This document shows, in pieces, positions 21,183 to 35,400 of a DNA stretch of 64,000 nt. The first letter of the stretch is position 1. Each line of letters begins with the position of its first letter. This DNA comes from Cricetomys ansorgei. Its lineage: Eukaryota; Chordata; Mammalia; Rodentia; Nesomyidae. The notes beneath the pieces were generated by a model. That model did no database searches. It saw only the letters and a list, made by a program, of their open reading frames with translations, and was not told the DNA's origin. Location: assembly GCA_026225945.1 (NCBI GenBank), contig JAMJFZ010004066.1, forward strand, positions 1,217,001 to 1,281,000, read 5' to 3'. The position numbers were made by a program, and so were the translations under genes.

Positions 21183-24100
21183 AGTGTGTGTGTGAGTGTA
21201 TGTGTGAGTGAGTGTGAGAGACAGAGAGTGTGTGTGTGTGTGTGTGTGTGCACGCACGCGCAGGCCTGATCCAATGAGCTCAGGGAGCGGCAGAGGCAAC
21301 CATATCATGACTGTGTCACGGATGTTGCCAGAGTAGAGTTCCTAGGGCTTCAGGCCACCACCATCCTCAGTTACTTCAACAGGAGACAAAACAAACTGGG
21401 ACCAGGAGGCTGTAGTGTTCCCTAGGGCGTGAGAAGCTCATGGAATATTCCATAGCCTGCCACTGCCCCGGCACCCTGGGCTTTACTCGTTAAGGGTGAA
21501 TGGTGCCGCACACAGGTCTCCCTGGGAGGCCCCCGGGGCAGTCAACGCGGGCAGTACGCTGAGTCTATGTGATGCACAAGCCACCTCTCCGGTGTTGGGG
21601 CTTGGGGCTGAGGGCAGGACGTTTGCCTGGCACAGTCTGTGTGCTGCTGAATGATGCTGGCTGGGCACATTGAGCTACATCTGTGACAAGTCCAGTGTAA
21701 GCGTAGACTTGTTTAAAACAGAATCATTGCTGGGTGCTACTCTCTTTCATTTTATCCTCGGAGTTGAAAGTGGAGGAAAGTCCTAGTAATTAATCTGCTA
21801 TTTGATGTCCAGTTTCTGGCTTCTTGTCAAGTACAGCTTTTCTGAATGCAGCTCTTTATTGTAATGTGTTCCCATGCTACCTGCAAAAAAATTCCAACTT
21901 ACTAAGAAAGTTAACAAGCGATGGAATTCAGTCATCTTTGAAGGCAGCGTAGCTGGCTGAGCCCCAAAGCGATCTCCCCGAGAAGGGAAGCCGTGAGGCT
22001 GAGGTGTGCACTCACCCATCCGGATGGCAGCCAGGAGGTCACTTCTTGCATCACTTATGGGGGGCTGTGCAGGCTCTGGGCGCTTCGCCTCAGCCGCGGG
22101 GGGACCATGCATCGGAGAGGATGAAAGAGAAGAGGGGCCAGGAGGACCAGGTGGAGGAGGCGGGGGGCCTGGAGGCGGCGGTGCTGTGGCCAGGAGCCCA
22201 GTGGAGGGCTGGTGGGGAGGGGCGGAGTACGTGGAGCCTGCTGAGGTGGGGAACTGGGGCTGCGAGGGGATCTGGAGGGGGCTGACGAAGGCAGTTTGTG
22301 CTGACGGGATCATAGGCGGAGGCGGAGGTGGCGGCGGTCCTGAGGGGTTGTAGTATTCAATGATCTGTGCTGGGAGCATCCTGAGGAACACATAAAACAC
22401 AAGTCACCCAGGGAACCAGGGAGGGTCATGTCTCCCCAGTTCTAATAGGGCTTATAGAGAGGATCCCGTCAGACACAGAGCTGCGGCCAGCTGGACTGGA
22501 GTCCCTGCGGGGTGCAGGTGTCCGCTCTGAGGGACATCGTCTTCCCGGTGTAAGTAACTCGTCGTGGCAATGAAAAACCCACTGAAACGTACCTAAAATG
22601 GCCATTTGAAAAGCGTGGTGAATATGTGGGCAGCCAGGGTCCACAGGTGGCAGCCAAAGGTTACCTAGTGTGCTTCTCATCCTGGGCGTATCAAAGCTGT
22701 GTGGCTCAGAACCCTGTCTCAGGAGGGCTGGTCAAGCAGACAGGGGTAGGTGAGATGCTGCCTTCTCTAGCCCTGCCTCATGAGAATCCCCAGGGTTAAG
22801 GGGCCCAGCGGAGTGTCAAACACCCCAAGAGAGAGGTCAACAGCTTTCCAAGCCAAAACCCCCCTGTGCGCCTGATATAGCGGCCTCAAAACACATTTTA
22901 GGAATCCTAGCTCAGCCAAAGGCAAAGGACAGGGGACACCCAGGCCATAGAAAGCACGGCCAGCACTCACGTGGAGAGGACATGTTTATGTCTTCAACTC
23001 TCCTGGGCATAGACATGAGAGAGCATCTTAAAGACTAAAGGAGCTGAAGACAGCCTATGCAAATAAAGGGGAGGGCCTCGGATGAATTAACACATGCTCA
23101 GGAAGGGTCTGCACACAGTGGAAGTGTTCAACCCACAGATCAGAAAACAAACGCAGGGCAGAATGCTCTGGGAGCCCAGAGGCTCAGAAAGGGAGCCACA
23201 GAGCAGATGGCAAAGACTAACATGGCATGTCTTAACCATCTGTGAATCAGCACTCTTCATGAGAAACTTCAGGGTATACAGGTCACAAAAAAAGCATTAG
23301 AGTCCACATATCAGCAGGGGACGAGGGGAACGCTCAGAAACACACTGTCCCCCTGAGATGTGGCTACGAACGAAATGGCCGGTGCCAGGATGCTGCGCCT
23401 ATTTATCTGACAGACTCCGTCAACACTGACCTGACATCCAGTCGTTCTTGATTGTATTCTATGCGATAAAATTCCACCAAGACTCAAATTCAAGAGCAAC
23501 AGCGAACGTGAAAGGAATAGTGATTTACCCATAGTCGGCTGGAGCCGCTGGTGCAGAGGCCTGGGACCCCTCTGGGGCCTGGGGAGGAGGAGGGGGTGGT
23601 GGCTGCTGAGGTCTGTTTAGGGCCATGTGCCTCGCCGAGGCGGACGAGGGTCGGTACTCATGCTCCGAGCCCTGGTTTGTAGTTCCGTGCTGCGGTGCAT
23701 CGCCAGCCGCGTAGGAAGGCGTTGCCGGCTGCGGTTGCAGGGAGTGGTTGGGAGTAGCGGGATAAGAGTAATCGGTGACATCGGACGCGTGAGACCTGAT
23801 TTGGGAAGAAAGCGGGGTGAGAGAAAGGGAAGTTTAGAAATGCCCCCTAAGAGGAAGATGCACATCTACGAGTAACAACATCGTCAGTACACGAGGATGA
23901 GCGAGACGTCTATTTCTTTTATGATTGGCTAGGTCCAGCCCCGTGAGAGCTTCCAAGCACAACACAATTATTTTAGCAGCAAGCCCCCGTGTTACATGGA
24001 ATCAGATTGGAAGCTTTTATAAGTCAGACCAGGAAGCGGGAACCAGCACAGCCTCGTTCACACAGCATTTCACAGATCTCTTTACGAAGACAACGCTATG

Positions 24101-27100
24101 TGACAAATCCCATTTAGAAACAGTATCTCGGATTGACAGGGGACGTCAGAGGCAATAAAACAACAGCACGTAATTAGAATATATGAGACAGCAGGTGAAC
24201 TGGATACGTGTGTTAACGGCAAGGAGAGAGAGGGGTCCAGAGTGTGCAACAGCGAGCTGCACTTTTCTCAAACGGCAGGAATGTGTTTAACCCAAAGAAG
24301 GAAAAGCAACACGGACAGGCTTCCGGGCTGTAAGCACGGCGTCACAGCGGAGCTCTAGAAGGAACGGAGACGTTGCGTTAGTTAGCGAGCAGTTCAGAAA
24401 GGAGCCGACGGTGGGCGGCCGGGCAGGAGGGTGCGAGCTGGTGCACGCAGCAGCCGCAAGCCACGTTAGTAAGAGGCACGCGTCGCCCGAGTTACAGGAC
24501 AGTCAGTCGGGGCTGCGCATCCCTTCCTGTCGCTGAAGCAGGGGCTTGACCCAGGGCTGGGGATCCAAGAAAGCAGAACGACGAACCCTCTGGGCCTCCT
24601 GTCTTCCTCCGCGCCCCCCGCCTGATCCAGTGTCTTTGCATCGCTCATGAATTCCACGCCCATTTTCCTCCTGTCCCACTCTTCTCTTCTGGTCCTGACT
24701 TTTCTCACGTACACTTGTTGGCTCCTGTTAGGATTCAGCTTGTGTCTCTCTCTCTGAAGGGAAACAGGGAAACACAGACTGGGGATGTGAAGGGAGAGGG
24801 AACGAAGATCAAAATCATCTCCGCCTCTGGGATTTCGAAGAGGCGCCTTCCACCGCCAGACGGTCCACCAGGTCAGAAGAGCCTACTCCTCCCTCTCTGT
24901 CCCCTGACTACAGCATAGTAATTAATAACTCATCTGCCCTCCCTATTTGTGAGCTGTGGTCTCGACGACAGTGTGCGGGTGAAGACGTCTTGCTCACTCT
25001 TCCGACTGCTAGCAACTGAGTTATAATATTTTAGTGGTAGAGGGTGTCTGACCTGTATTTGGGTTCAGTCCATTTCAGAAATATAAACAGACCTAAAACT
25101 GCGGGGTCACTGATGGCATATGCTAGACCTAAGCAACTGGGAGACTGATGTCACTTCCCAAAGGGTCACCCAGCACAATGCGGAGTGTCCCCAGTAAGAC
25201 ACCGGGTAGAACATGGCGCATTCCGTGCTACAAATGAGAATGCTCTCCTCGAAAGACAGCTTTGAGAAATGGCAAAAAAAGAGCTAAGACAGAGGGGGTG
25301 ACCAGACAGAGAAAGGGGTGATGCACGGCTGACAGGGAAAGGAAAGTATAACATGTCTACAAGACAGGACTCTGATGAAGGGGGATGACAGGAGATGCAG
25401 AAGGGACTGATCAGGTGAAGAGCAAAGGGCCAGGGAGCAGGGGGTGTCCCAGCAGGCAGTGTGGGCAGGCAGAAGCTGCCAGGAGACACCGCTGGCCCGG
25501 GGATGAGCAGGGTGATCCTGGGACTCTGCAATGGCCAGCCACCATATGTCGCAGCTCAGAGAGCTGGTGGGTTAAGATAACATGGCGGCAGGAAGAAGGC
25601 TGTTCGCCCAGTGGGAGAATCCCGTCCATCTCCGGGGTTGGTAGGAAGGCAGGCTGGCAGAGCTACTGCACTAAAGCACAGCCCAGAATCGGATGGGAGA
25701 AAGTAAGCCGGCTGGGTGGGGATGTGCAGATTTCTGAGTTACAGAGGACATTCCATCAGCCACTCAACTGAAACTCGCAGTTAGGAACCAGCCATGCCTA
25801 GCAATCTGTAAAGAGAGGGCAGAATTTACGAGGTTATTTCAACCTGGGCTGAGCTAAAACACTGTTTATATGACAGCCTTATGCACACATCACGAAACCC
25901 GAGATCAAACTTTCTTCAGTGTCTTCAGAAGACATGTGTGGGAAGGATACACCATTAAAATCATGTTTTTATCAAATACTAGTTAAAAATAAAACATTTT
26001 TAAGATGCCAAAGAGCTGGGTATGGTGGCACACACCTTTAATCCCAGCACTTGGGGTGCTGAGGCAGATGGACGCTCTGAGTTTGAGGCCAACCTGGTCT
26101 ACATATCGAGTTTCAGGGCAGCCAGGGCTATATAGTGAGACCTTATCTCAAACAACAACAACAACAAAAAAAAAAAAAGTCAAAAAATGTATGGTATGAT
26201 TCCAGTTTTGTAAAGATAAAAAAAAAATCCTACATACAGACACAGAAAAAGACTGAAGCCAGATATAGTAAGATGCAAATTGGCCTCTCTGGGTGATGTC
26301 ATGATAAATATTTAATTTATTTCTGTAATGTCCAGATATAAGTGTGTTTTATTTCATAATAAGAAAAGGTTAGGGCTGGAAAATGGCTCAGCAGTTAAGC
26401 ACACTGGCTGATCTTGCAGAGGACCCAGGATTGATTCCCAGCACCCACACAGTGGTTAACAATCATCTGTGACTCCAGTCCCAGGGCTCTGACACTGAAC
26501 AGAGAGGCCTGTTGTGGCCTCTGTAGACACTGTGCTCGCATACATGACGACACATACTTAGACTTGCAAATAATTAAGAAAATATTTTCTTTAAAAAAAA
26601 AAGGTTACAGTTTTAATAAAACTAACTTTCCAAATTAGTTTAAGGGGTACAGTCTAAACCCAATGACAAACCACAATCTGTTTGCTAGTAAATTACATGT
26701 GCAATAGTGAGCCATGGGAAAGAGTGTGATACAAAAGCTAATTCTGACAAAACGAACCACCCAGTTCTGGATTTTGAAAGCTGAGAAATGAATCCATATC
26801 TAGACCACGTGAGCACACAGGCAGAGGACCAAGTAACTCTAATGGTCGTCAGTGTCGGCATCACACCCAGCACGGACCAATCCCACCCAGACCGTAGGAT
26901 GGAGAACCATTCACCAGAGGGGTTAAAAAAAATCCACTAGCTTTCCGTCCACACGCGCTTCAGTTAGAGCGTACATGGAGTGAAAGTAAGGTACGTGCTT
27001 GGCATGACAAAATTAAAATCCCAACTAAGTTACTTGTCAAAACAAGGAATCGACTCCAGGGAGGTCGCTTGGGCTCCCGTATTCCTCACCCTGGGAGCTG

Positions 27101-30100
27101 AACTGTAAGATCAATACACCGATACTGAAACTCGATCGTGAGGCTAGAACCCAAAGTTCCCAGAGCTCTCAGCATACTTAAGGTAGCGAATGTTCAGAAA
27201 GTCCCTGTGTGCTCCTTCTCAGAGCTCACAGGCCTGGGCAGGAAGTCATACCAGAAGCCCTGCAAGCCCTAAACTGGTCTCCTAGCAAATGCCCGCCGAC
27301 TCCCTTGGGCAGGTAGAGACTGCTCTAACTCTGAGGATATAAAGGTGAAAAGAGGAAGGAACTGAAAGGCGCAGGTTTGTTAGTTTTGACATTTTCTTGG
27401 ATAAAATCTGTGTTTGTTGGATGTTCCTTTGTCATTGTTATGTTTAAGATAGAGTCTCATTACGCTGGCCTCAGGTATGTAGACCAGGATGACCCTGAAT
27501 TTCTGATCATCCTCCTCCACCTCTGAGTGCTAGGATTAGAGGCATGTGTCACCACGCCTGGGTTACGAAAGCCAGAGTTCACACCCAGGGCTTCGTGCGT
27601 GCCAAAGAATCACTCTTCCGACTGAGCTATGCACCCAGCTTGAAGTCTGATGGGGACTGGAAATCCACACAAATGGAACACGATGACTCAAAAAAACAGA
27701 AGCAAGAAATTAAAGCAGAAGTGACAACAGGCCAGTCAGTCATCCGGTGAGTCTGAAAGGTGACCTCATGACTTCACTGTTTGCACCTGCAAGAAATTTT
27801 TTGCTTAACTGCTGTCAACTTTTAAGAGAGCGCTCAGCAGGAAGTCCTCCTGAAATGAGAACACATAAGGCAAGTTATCCAGAGTGAGATGAGATGTCAA
27901 GCCCTCTTTTTCTGTGTTTTCTTCAGACGAAGGTCTTCCTGGGTCACTAGAAGCCCCCGTGATGGTAGATGACAAAGAACAAAGGGATTTCAACATTCTA
28001 CGTTAACCAGGCAAAACTCACGTCACTGACAGTTATCCCAAGCTCAGAATCCACATTAAAACTCAGCCTTCCAGGCTAACCCAAGAGCAAACTAGAGAAA
28101 GCAGAAAGCACGCGGAGTGACCCAACTTCAAACAGCTCTGCCGTAGAGCAGCATTTTAAATGGAAAATACAGATGTCATCTTTAAGGACATATAGTAGGG
28201 CACACAGAAACCCGAAGCACGGGGGTGGGGCTCCAGCGCGGGGGAGGGGCCCGTGACATGCACACACCTAGTGTCTGGGGACAGAGATCCCTCGGAGGAT
28301 GCTCCATGGTGCACACTCTGAGACAACCTGTTGTCGGGCCTAAGCTCCTTGTCATACGCCATCATATTCCACTCCTGGCGCCTGTTTCTGGCTTTTCTAA
28401 CCTTTTTCACCTCACGGGTGGTGCCATCTACACGCTTTTGCTCCTGACGTCCAGGAAAAGAAAGCAAGCATGCCAAGACAGAAGGGAAAGGAAAACAGCC
28501 GGTTAGATGCAGTTACAACCCATAGAAAACGGGCCTGGCACACACACATCCTGCTTATACCTAACTGTAGGGAAATTCTAAAACAGCACACACACCTGGG
28601 GCTCAACGGGTCCTTCAGAAATAAAGCGGGTCTCTAAAGAAACAAAAGGCTCCCACTGCCACCATAGCGGCTGCTTACCTTCGCCTCTGCGATAGGACCC
28701 CTGCTCGCTAGGGTCTTGGCCTGTTTACATGCCCACACCTAGATCTGCACTGCCCACGTGAAGTATCTGGTAACACCATTCATAAAAGTCATTTCCCTCG
28801 TTGACACATTTTGAACCCCCTGCACACACACTCGCACACACACACTCGCACACGTGTACACACACATGTACACAGACTCACACACATACACACACGTATG
28901 TACACACACATGTATACACACGCACACACACACACACTAAGATAAAACTTACCTGCTCATATACGAATCCTTTCTTATACCAGTCCTGTTTGGCAGCCAA
29001 AGCACATGGGTGCTCACCGTGGTCCCATGCCAGGAGAACCTCCGTGTGCAACTACACATCTGCTTGTCTTGCACAAACATTTGCGACCTCTCATGACGGT
29101 GGTTGTGTGTCTTTTCCCCCACTCTCCCCTCTGGACCTCACCATACTGTTTTACCTCCATATACTCAGTAAACACTGCTGGGCGAGCAAAGCCACACACA
29201 GCGCCTCAGGCACAAGCACGCCCCCGGGACCATCCATGCGCTTAGGCACAGATGACATGATGGCCACACACACACACTGTTTCTACCACCATGGAGTTTA
29301 TAGCCCGGCAGGGGAAGTTCATAAGCCGGCATAGATGAGTGTCCCACAGAATGTGGTAAAATATAAATGCCCCTCCTGGTGGTGGTGGAGCATGCATTTA
29401 ATCCCAGTACTCGGGGAGGCAGAGGCAGGTGGGTCTCTGAGTTCGAGGCCAGCCTGGTCCACAGAGTGAGTTCCAGGACAGCCAGAGTTACAACAGAGAA
29501 ACCCTGTCTTGAAGGAAAAAAAAAAAAATATATATATATATATATACACATATATATATATAATATATGTGATATATCTTATAACTTTATATTAGACACG
29601 CATATTACATATTCATACATTTATATATATATACATATATATAATATATGTGATATATCTTATAACTTTATATTAGACACGCATATTACATATTCATACA
29701 TTTATATATATATATACATATATATATAATATATGTGATATATCTTATAACTTTATATTAGACATGCATATTACATATTCATACATTTCATGTATTTAAA
29801 TATGTACGTGTGTATATGTGTATAACAAATGTCATCTTCCCACAGTTTAAGGAGGCAGGAAGACGGCGGATGGACTGGCTTGCTTTCAGAGGTGTTTAGG
29901 GATTTGGAGCAAAGAGTAAGGACATAAAATGCATATGGATGTATGAACGGCTGCTGAGGATCTGAAGAAGATGTGGTACAATGCGATGGGTACTCAGCAA
30001 ACCAACGCTGTGGGGGCTGGTGAAGGCCCACTAGCGGTACAAACTCAGTCTTCAGCCTTTCAAGGGGCAGGGCCGGTATGACGGGACCGTCCGAATCTTA

Positions 30101-32391
30101 CCTCGCTTTCTCCTCACTAACAGCAATTCAACTTCTAGAAACTTATCCTAAAGAACTACCTCTGCTGTAGAAGGAGTCCAACCGCGGTACTTTAACAGTG
30201 CAATTTGAAAATCAACATCCATTTATCAACCTGGTAATGGTCAAGTAGTTTGTGGAGCATTTGCATTTATAGAATACTGTACACTATTAAGAAAAAAACA
30301 TCGTCAATCATTTCTGTGTGCACAAATCATGTCTGGTGTGACTTTACACATATCAAATGCTTCACACATGTGTGAAGGCTTCACACACGCCTTAATACAT
30401 GGCCCAAAGGTCTGAACAGATGTACACGAGACGAGACTGCTAAGGTCCTCAAAGAGTGTGCCTTTGTCGCCTTCAAAGCCACGTGGTTGTGTTATAGCCA
30501 GGACGTACTGTTCGTGCATCTTTAAAACCCCAAAGAGAAAAATGGGGTGGGAGTGTAAGGGTGGATTCGATGTGGATTTCAATTTGCATCCTAAGAGCCA
30601 TCACTATCCTGCGACTATCACTCTTCCTGCTCAAGAGGTACACGCTGACATACTCAGGGAATAAGTGTATTATTACTTCACCGTGATCCAGCCTTCTTTC
30701 CATCCAGTAACATGCGTGTAAGATGGAGAGACACACACAAGGCCGTCATCACAAAGTATTAAAGGTAATGATTCTTATTCTCAACTACACTGGCCTGCAT
30801 TAGAATCCCTCGACCATGCCACAGGACTTCCCACCCTGGGGTGCTTCTCCACACTTCTTCCGAGAAAACCCCTCAACTTGGAGTCCGTCCATCACACCTG
30901 CTGCCTGTCCCCGCCACCCCACCTCATGTACACACTTACTCTGCTACCTCAGATTATTATATCCAGCAAAACTATCAGTTATGGTTGAAGGAGAAACAAG
31001 TCCGTGATGAAGAAGAGTCTGTGATGTAAGGAGAGCAGCCCCAGAACTGTGAGTGCCCCACATCTTAAAAATGAGAGTCCAAACAAAAACTCAACAATGT
31101 ACCCTAGGGCCTTGAAAAATAAGAAGAAAAACCCCGAATCACTATGTACACAGAGATAACAGACACCAGGGAGAAAGAAATGAAATTTAACAAAAAAAAA
31201 AATGAGTGAAAAGATTGGCTATTTGAAGAGATAAATAAGACCGACACTTCATCAAACGAACCCAAAGAATCCAAACAAAAACCAAAATTAACAGAATTAG
31301 AGATGAAAAGGAAAATACAGCACCAGACAACAACGAAATTCAGAAGCTCACCAGGGCATAACTTACGAACTGCTTTAAGTTAGTAAACATAACAGAAGTG
31401 CATGCATTTCTAGGTACCCACGACCCACCAAAATGAAGCAAAGAGGATACAAACTACTTAAACCTCTATAAAAAGCAAAATCTCTCCAAGACTCTAGCTG
31501 CCTGTTGGAGTCACTGTGGCTTCTGTGAGACAGTTGCAGAACGAATGTGGATGCTTGCGAGCTATTTCATAGACTAGAAAGGGAGGGATGCCACCAAATG
31601 CGCCACAAGAGCCAGTATCACTCAGACACAAAAAGGGAATAAAGATAAAACAACAACAAAGAGATCTGTGGGCCAATTCCCTTATCAGAGAACAAACACT
31701 CTCAGTAAAACGCTTGCAAGTGGAACCCGAGAACACATCAAAAGGACCATTTGCCACGATCAAGTTGGTTTCTTTCTGGGGGTGTGGGGATGACTCAACA
31801 TGTGCACACGGGGGAGCACGTGAGATGCCACAGAACACGTGAAAACATGCTCCACCTCAAGGATGTGCAAATTCAGATGACAGGAAGGAGACCTGCAAGT
31901 TCCATCTTAGGAAGCGCAGGTGACACCTACACCCAGAGTGCACCTGACCTCCGTCAGAACAGCGCTCCTTAAGGAAACCACTGCCTGCGAGGAGTCAGAG
32001 AAGACAGAACTATAGACACTGCGGGCACGAATATAAATTAGTCCTCCATCTGGGGAAGCAATATAGAGGTCCCCTGACACCAAAACAGATCGGCTCTCCC
32101 ACTGCTGGGATTTGCCCAAAGGACCGAGTGAACTCACCGCAGGGACAGTTCCTCGACGAGCTTTACCGCAGTGCTCTCCCGTGGCTAATGCAGACTGAGG
32201 ACAGAAGGGTTGGGCAAAGACGAGAGGTACGTACACAACACACTGAATTCAGCTACAAGAAAATGGATCATCTGAGAATTCTGGTATTAAGTGAACTAAG
32301 TCTGACTCCAGGAGACAAATATCTCATGTATCCCTTTATTTATGGATTCTAGATTTTATTTTTTTCCCTTTGATTAAACATAGATTCTTTT

Positions 32392-32422
<31 letters not shown>

Positions 32423-35400
32423 ATGTCTTTATGAAAACAGTATGAGTACAATGAACATATGTCAGCAACAAGAACAAAAAGATTTTTCTTTCAACAGGTT
32501 GCTGGTCAAAACCCTAAATACTCAGGACTGTAGAGACGGCTCCGCAGTTAAGAGCACTGGCTGCTCTTACAGAGGACCTAGCTTCTGTTCCCAGCACTAG
32601 TATGGTGGCTCACAGCCATCTGTAACTGCAGTCCTCAAGGATCTGACGCCCTCTTCTGGCCTCTGTGGTACACGGCATACATGTGGGCAGAACATCGACA
32701 CACGTCAAATAAATAGATAAATAAATAGACAAAAAATAAATACATGGAGAAATGAATGAATGAATGAATGGATAAAAAAACTAGAATTTTTGGAAAGGAA
32801 ATCCTCTTGTGTAAAGGGAAGACCTCTTGGAAGGAAGGAAGAGTCCATGGAAGGCCCTCCTGAAAGCCCTGGGTGTTGTGCTGTTACAGTGTTTTAGACA
32901 AAAATGCCTTTCTATATACTTTTTTCTCCCATAACTTCTTTGCTTGAATTTTTTATAAAACTTGCAGTTCTTCCCAGATTCCCCAGTTAAATCTTCCCAC
33001 ACCATGCGTGTAAGAAGAGATGTGATCTAACACACATCTTAAAAACCCTCTCTCGGAGTCTGGGGGGGCTCTCCTCCTCTGCACCCCCTCGCTACCTCCT
33101 CCCCCGGAGTCTGGGGGCTCTCCTCCTCTGCACCCCCTCGCTACCTCCTCCCCCGGAGTCTGGGGGCTCTCCTCCTCTGCACCCCCTCGCTACCTCCTCC
33201 CCCGGAGTCTGGGGGCTCTCCTCCTCTGCACCCCCTCGCTACCTCCTCCCCCGGAGTCTGGGCGCTCTCCTCCTCTGCACCCCCTCGCTACCTCCTCCCC
33301 CGGAGTCTGGGGGCTCTCCTCCTCTGCACCCCCTCGCTACCTCCTCTGGTCTCCTGTGTCAGTGCTGAGGAGAGAAGCCAAGACTTGTGCACGTGATCAG
33401 GTGGTGCTCTGCGCTGAGCTACACCCTGGCGCGTTCTTAAAGCCCACTTCCAAATGTCACGTTCTTACTCGTCCTCAATCCTCACTCCACGTGCATCTAA
33501 ATGCTTCGGAACCTCAAGACAGTCCCCAGAGGACTAAGTATTTCTTCCAGTGTAACCCAGTATTTGCCGAGCAAGCTGGTTGGTTGCTCTTTGTTGGTAT
33601 TATATTGCTGTGGTTGGTTTTTGTTTTTCTGGTTTGGGTTTGGTGCTTTTTTCTTCTGAGAGAGGATTCACCATGTAGCCCTGGTTGACCCAGAATATGC
33701 TATGTAAACCAGGCTGGTCTTGAACTAGCAGAGATCTGTCTGCTCCTTCCTCCGTGTGTTGGGATAAAAAGCGTGGCCCGGGTGGTTGATTTTTGAACAC
33801 AGCTTAAATATTTTTAAAAAATCACTAAATATTCCCCTTGCAGAATTACTCCTCTCAATGGGGGTAGATCTGAATTATCAGCCCTTAGGGGACAATCTTC
33901 AAAGCAGAAGTCCCTTAACCTGAACCAGTTAGCTTATCCTTCCAGCCATTTCTAAACATCCCGACTAGCATCCTCCTGGTTGTCTCCTCCTCCGCCCTCC
34001 TCAAAGGGAGGCTCATTTCTAGTGAACACCTCAGAAAGCACTGATCACACACGCTTCCCAATCTCCCACGGACACCTCACCAAGTTCTCAGTCACAGTGA
34101 GGTGGCACCCCAACATCAGTGTGAAAAAGACAGTGCACCCTGCTCTATGAAGCTCTGAAGAGGCAGAGGAACAGGCATGATGAAACACAGATAGAAACCG
34201 ACCTGAAAATTTCACCACTGCTTGTTAGAGTCATGCAAGGGCTGGAGAACAAGTCTGGTCGCGTTTACTTAAAAACAGCCCTTCTGCGTTAGACTAAGGT
34301 GGCAGGGTCCGCATGTGGGAAGAGGACGGCTGGAGAAAACCTGAGCACTAGGCGCAAAACCTCAACTGTCTGAGCTAAGGGCCCTCGTGCACACCTCTGA
34401 GCGCATCCTGCTGACGTCACATACCTTCTGACGCCGTTTCTCTTTCCTCTTGTCTTCTGTGTCCTGCAGCATCTTTTCTTTCCAGAGGTCAAAGAAGTAG
34501 GAGGGATCCGTGTAGAACTTCAGCCCGTCCTTCTTGTCATCCCTGCGGACCAGTGCACTGAGTCATGGCGAGGAAGATTGCTAGCAGGTCTCCATCGGGA
34601 GGTGGACGTTATTTGACGCCTTTGGACCCTAACCTCCACGTGGGGCACCCTGCCCATCTTAGGTATTAAACCCTAATCTTCCTTTTTTGGGAAACATGGA
34701 AACATGCACAAAAGCAAATAACTCTATAATCTTAAAAACCAAGAGTTAATTAGGCACAGATCCTCTGTGAGAATTCCCCCAACTCACAAATATCCAGTTT
34801 CAATAGCTCATGTATTTAAGGAACTATTCGGTTTTCTCCAACAGAAAGCTACATAAGAAGGTAGTCGGTTGCTCAGGGTACACTAACTTCTACTGGGAAC
34901 TTTAATATAGGTTTGATTAAAAAAAAAAAAAACAAAAAAACAAAAAAACCTAGTGCAAAAACCAGAGTGTAAAAATCCGAGTGTAAAATCCAGAGCTCAC
35001 ACTTCTCCTGGTATGTATGCATCTTACAGTTATGAACTCCAACGATTCTGCAGCAATGGCCCATTTCACTGGGTATGATGGGGCAGTTACAGTTTTCAGA
35101 GCAACCTTCTTCAACTCAAAGGAGCCCTCAGAGGTAGTCCCACCCAGTACATCAGCACACTTGAGCCCCTGCTGAGCCTCCGTCCACCTCCGCTGTACAG
35201 GCCGCGGGAAACCTGTGAGGAAGCCACCAGGAAGCCGTGAGGGAGCCATACCTGTAAGGAGTCAGGATGTTCAGAGGCGGAGGTTTGTCACTCTGGTTGT
35301 AAATGTCAGCAACAGGGTTGGGAATAGTATTCTTGGAAACCACCTGCTGGTCTTGGATGGTAGAGCTTTTGAACGCTTTCTTCATGTTGATATCCTGTAG

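Larger units (their letters stand above)
23796..28267 (-). other. Wasf3: Wasf3 intron between coding exons 5 and 6
   Basis: Contains a CpG-richer unique patch (about 24.3-24.7 kb), a B1 (26009-26178), a B3 (26371-26603) and an antisense B4 (27425-27642). The stretches 24.7-26.0 and 26.6-27.4 kb show no gene I can recognise. Confidence 0.75.
28444..34424 (-). other. Wasf3: Wasf3 intron between coding exons 4 and 5
   Basis: A repeat-dense intron: CA-rich tract at 28823-28940, B1 at 29376-29528 running into a TA-rich triplicated tract, degraded L1 at 30940-32350, B3 at 32520-32765, 49-bp minisatellite at 33055-33348 next to an ID-like fragment, and B1 at 33640-33780. The stretches 29.83-30.94 and 33.8-34.4 kb show nothing I can name. 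Confidence 0.8.

Noticed and set aside
21086..21308. His/Thr-rich frames near 21.1-21.3 kb
   Set aside because: They come from the TG microsatellite read on the reverse strand.
30816..31007. 63-codon frame containing [10 protein letters not shown] as a small gene
   Set aside because: The motif is a relic of L1 ORF1. Degraded ORF2-like DNA follows, so the frame is transposon debris.
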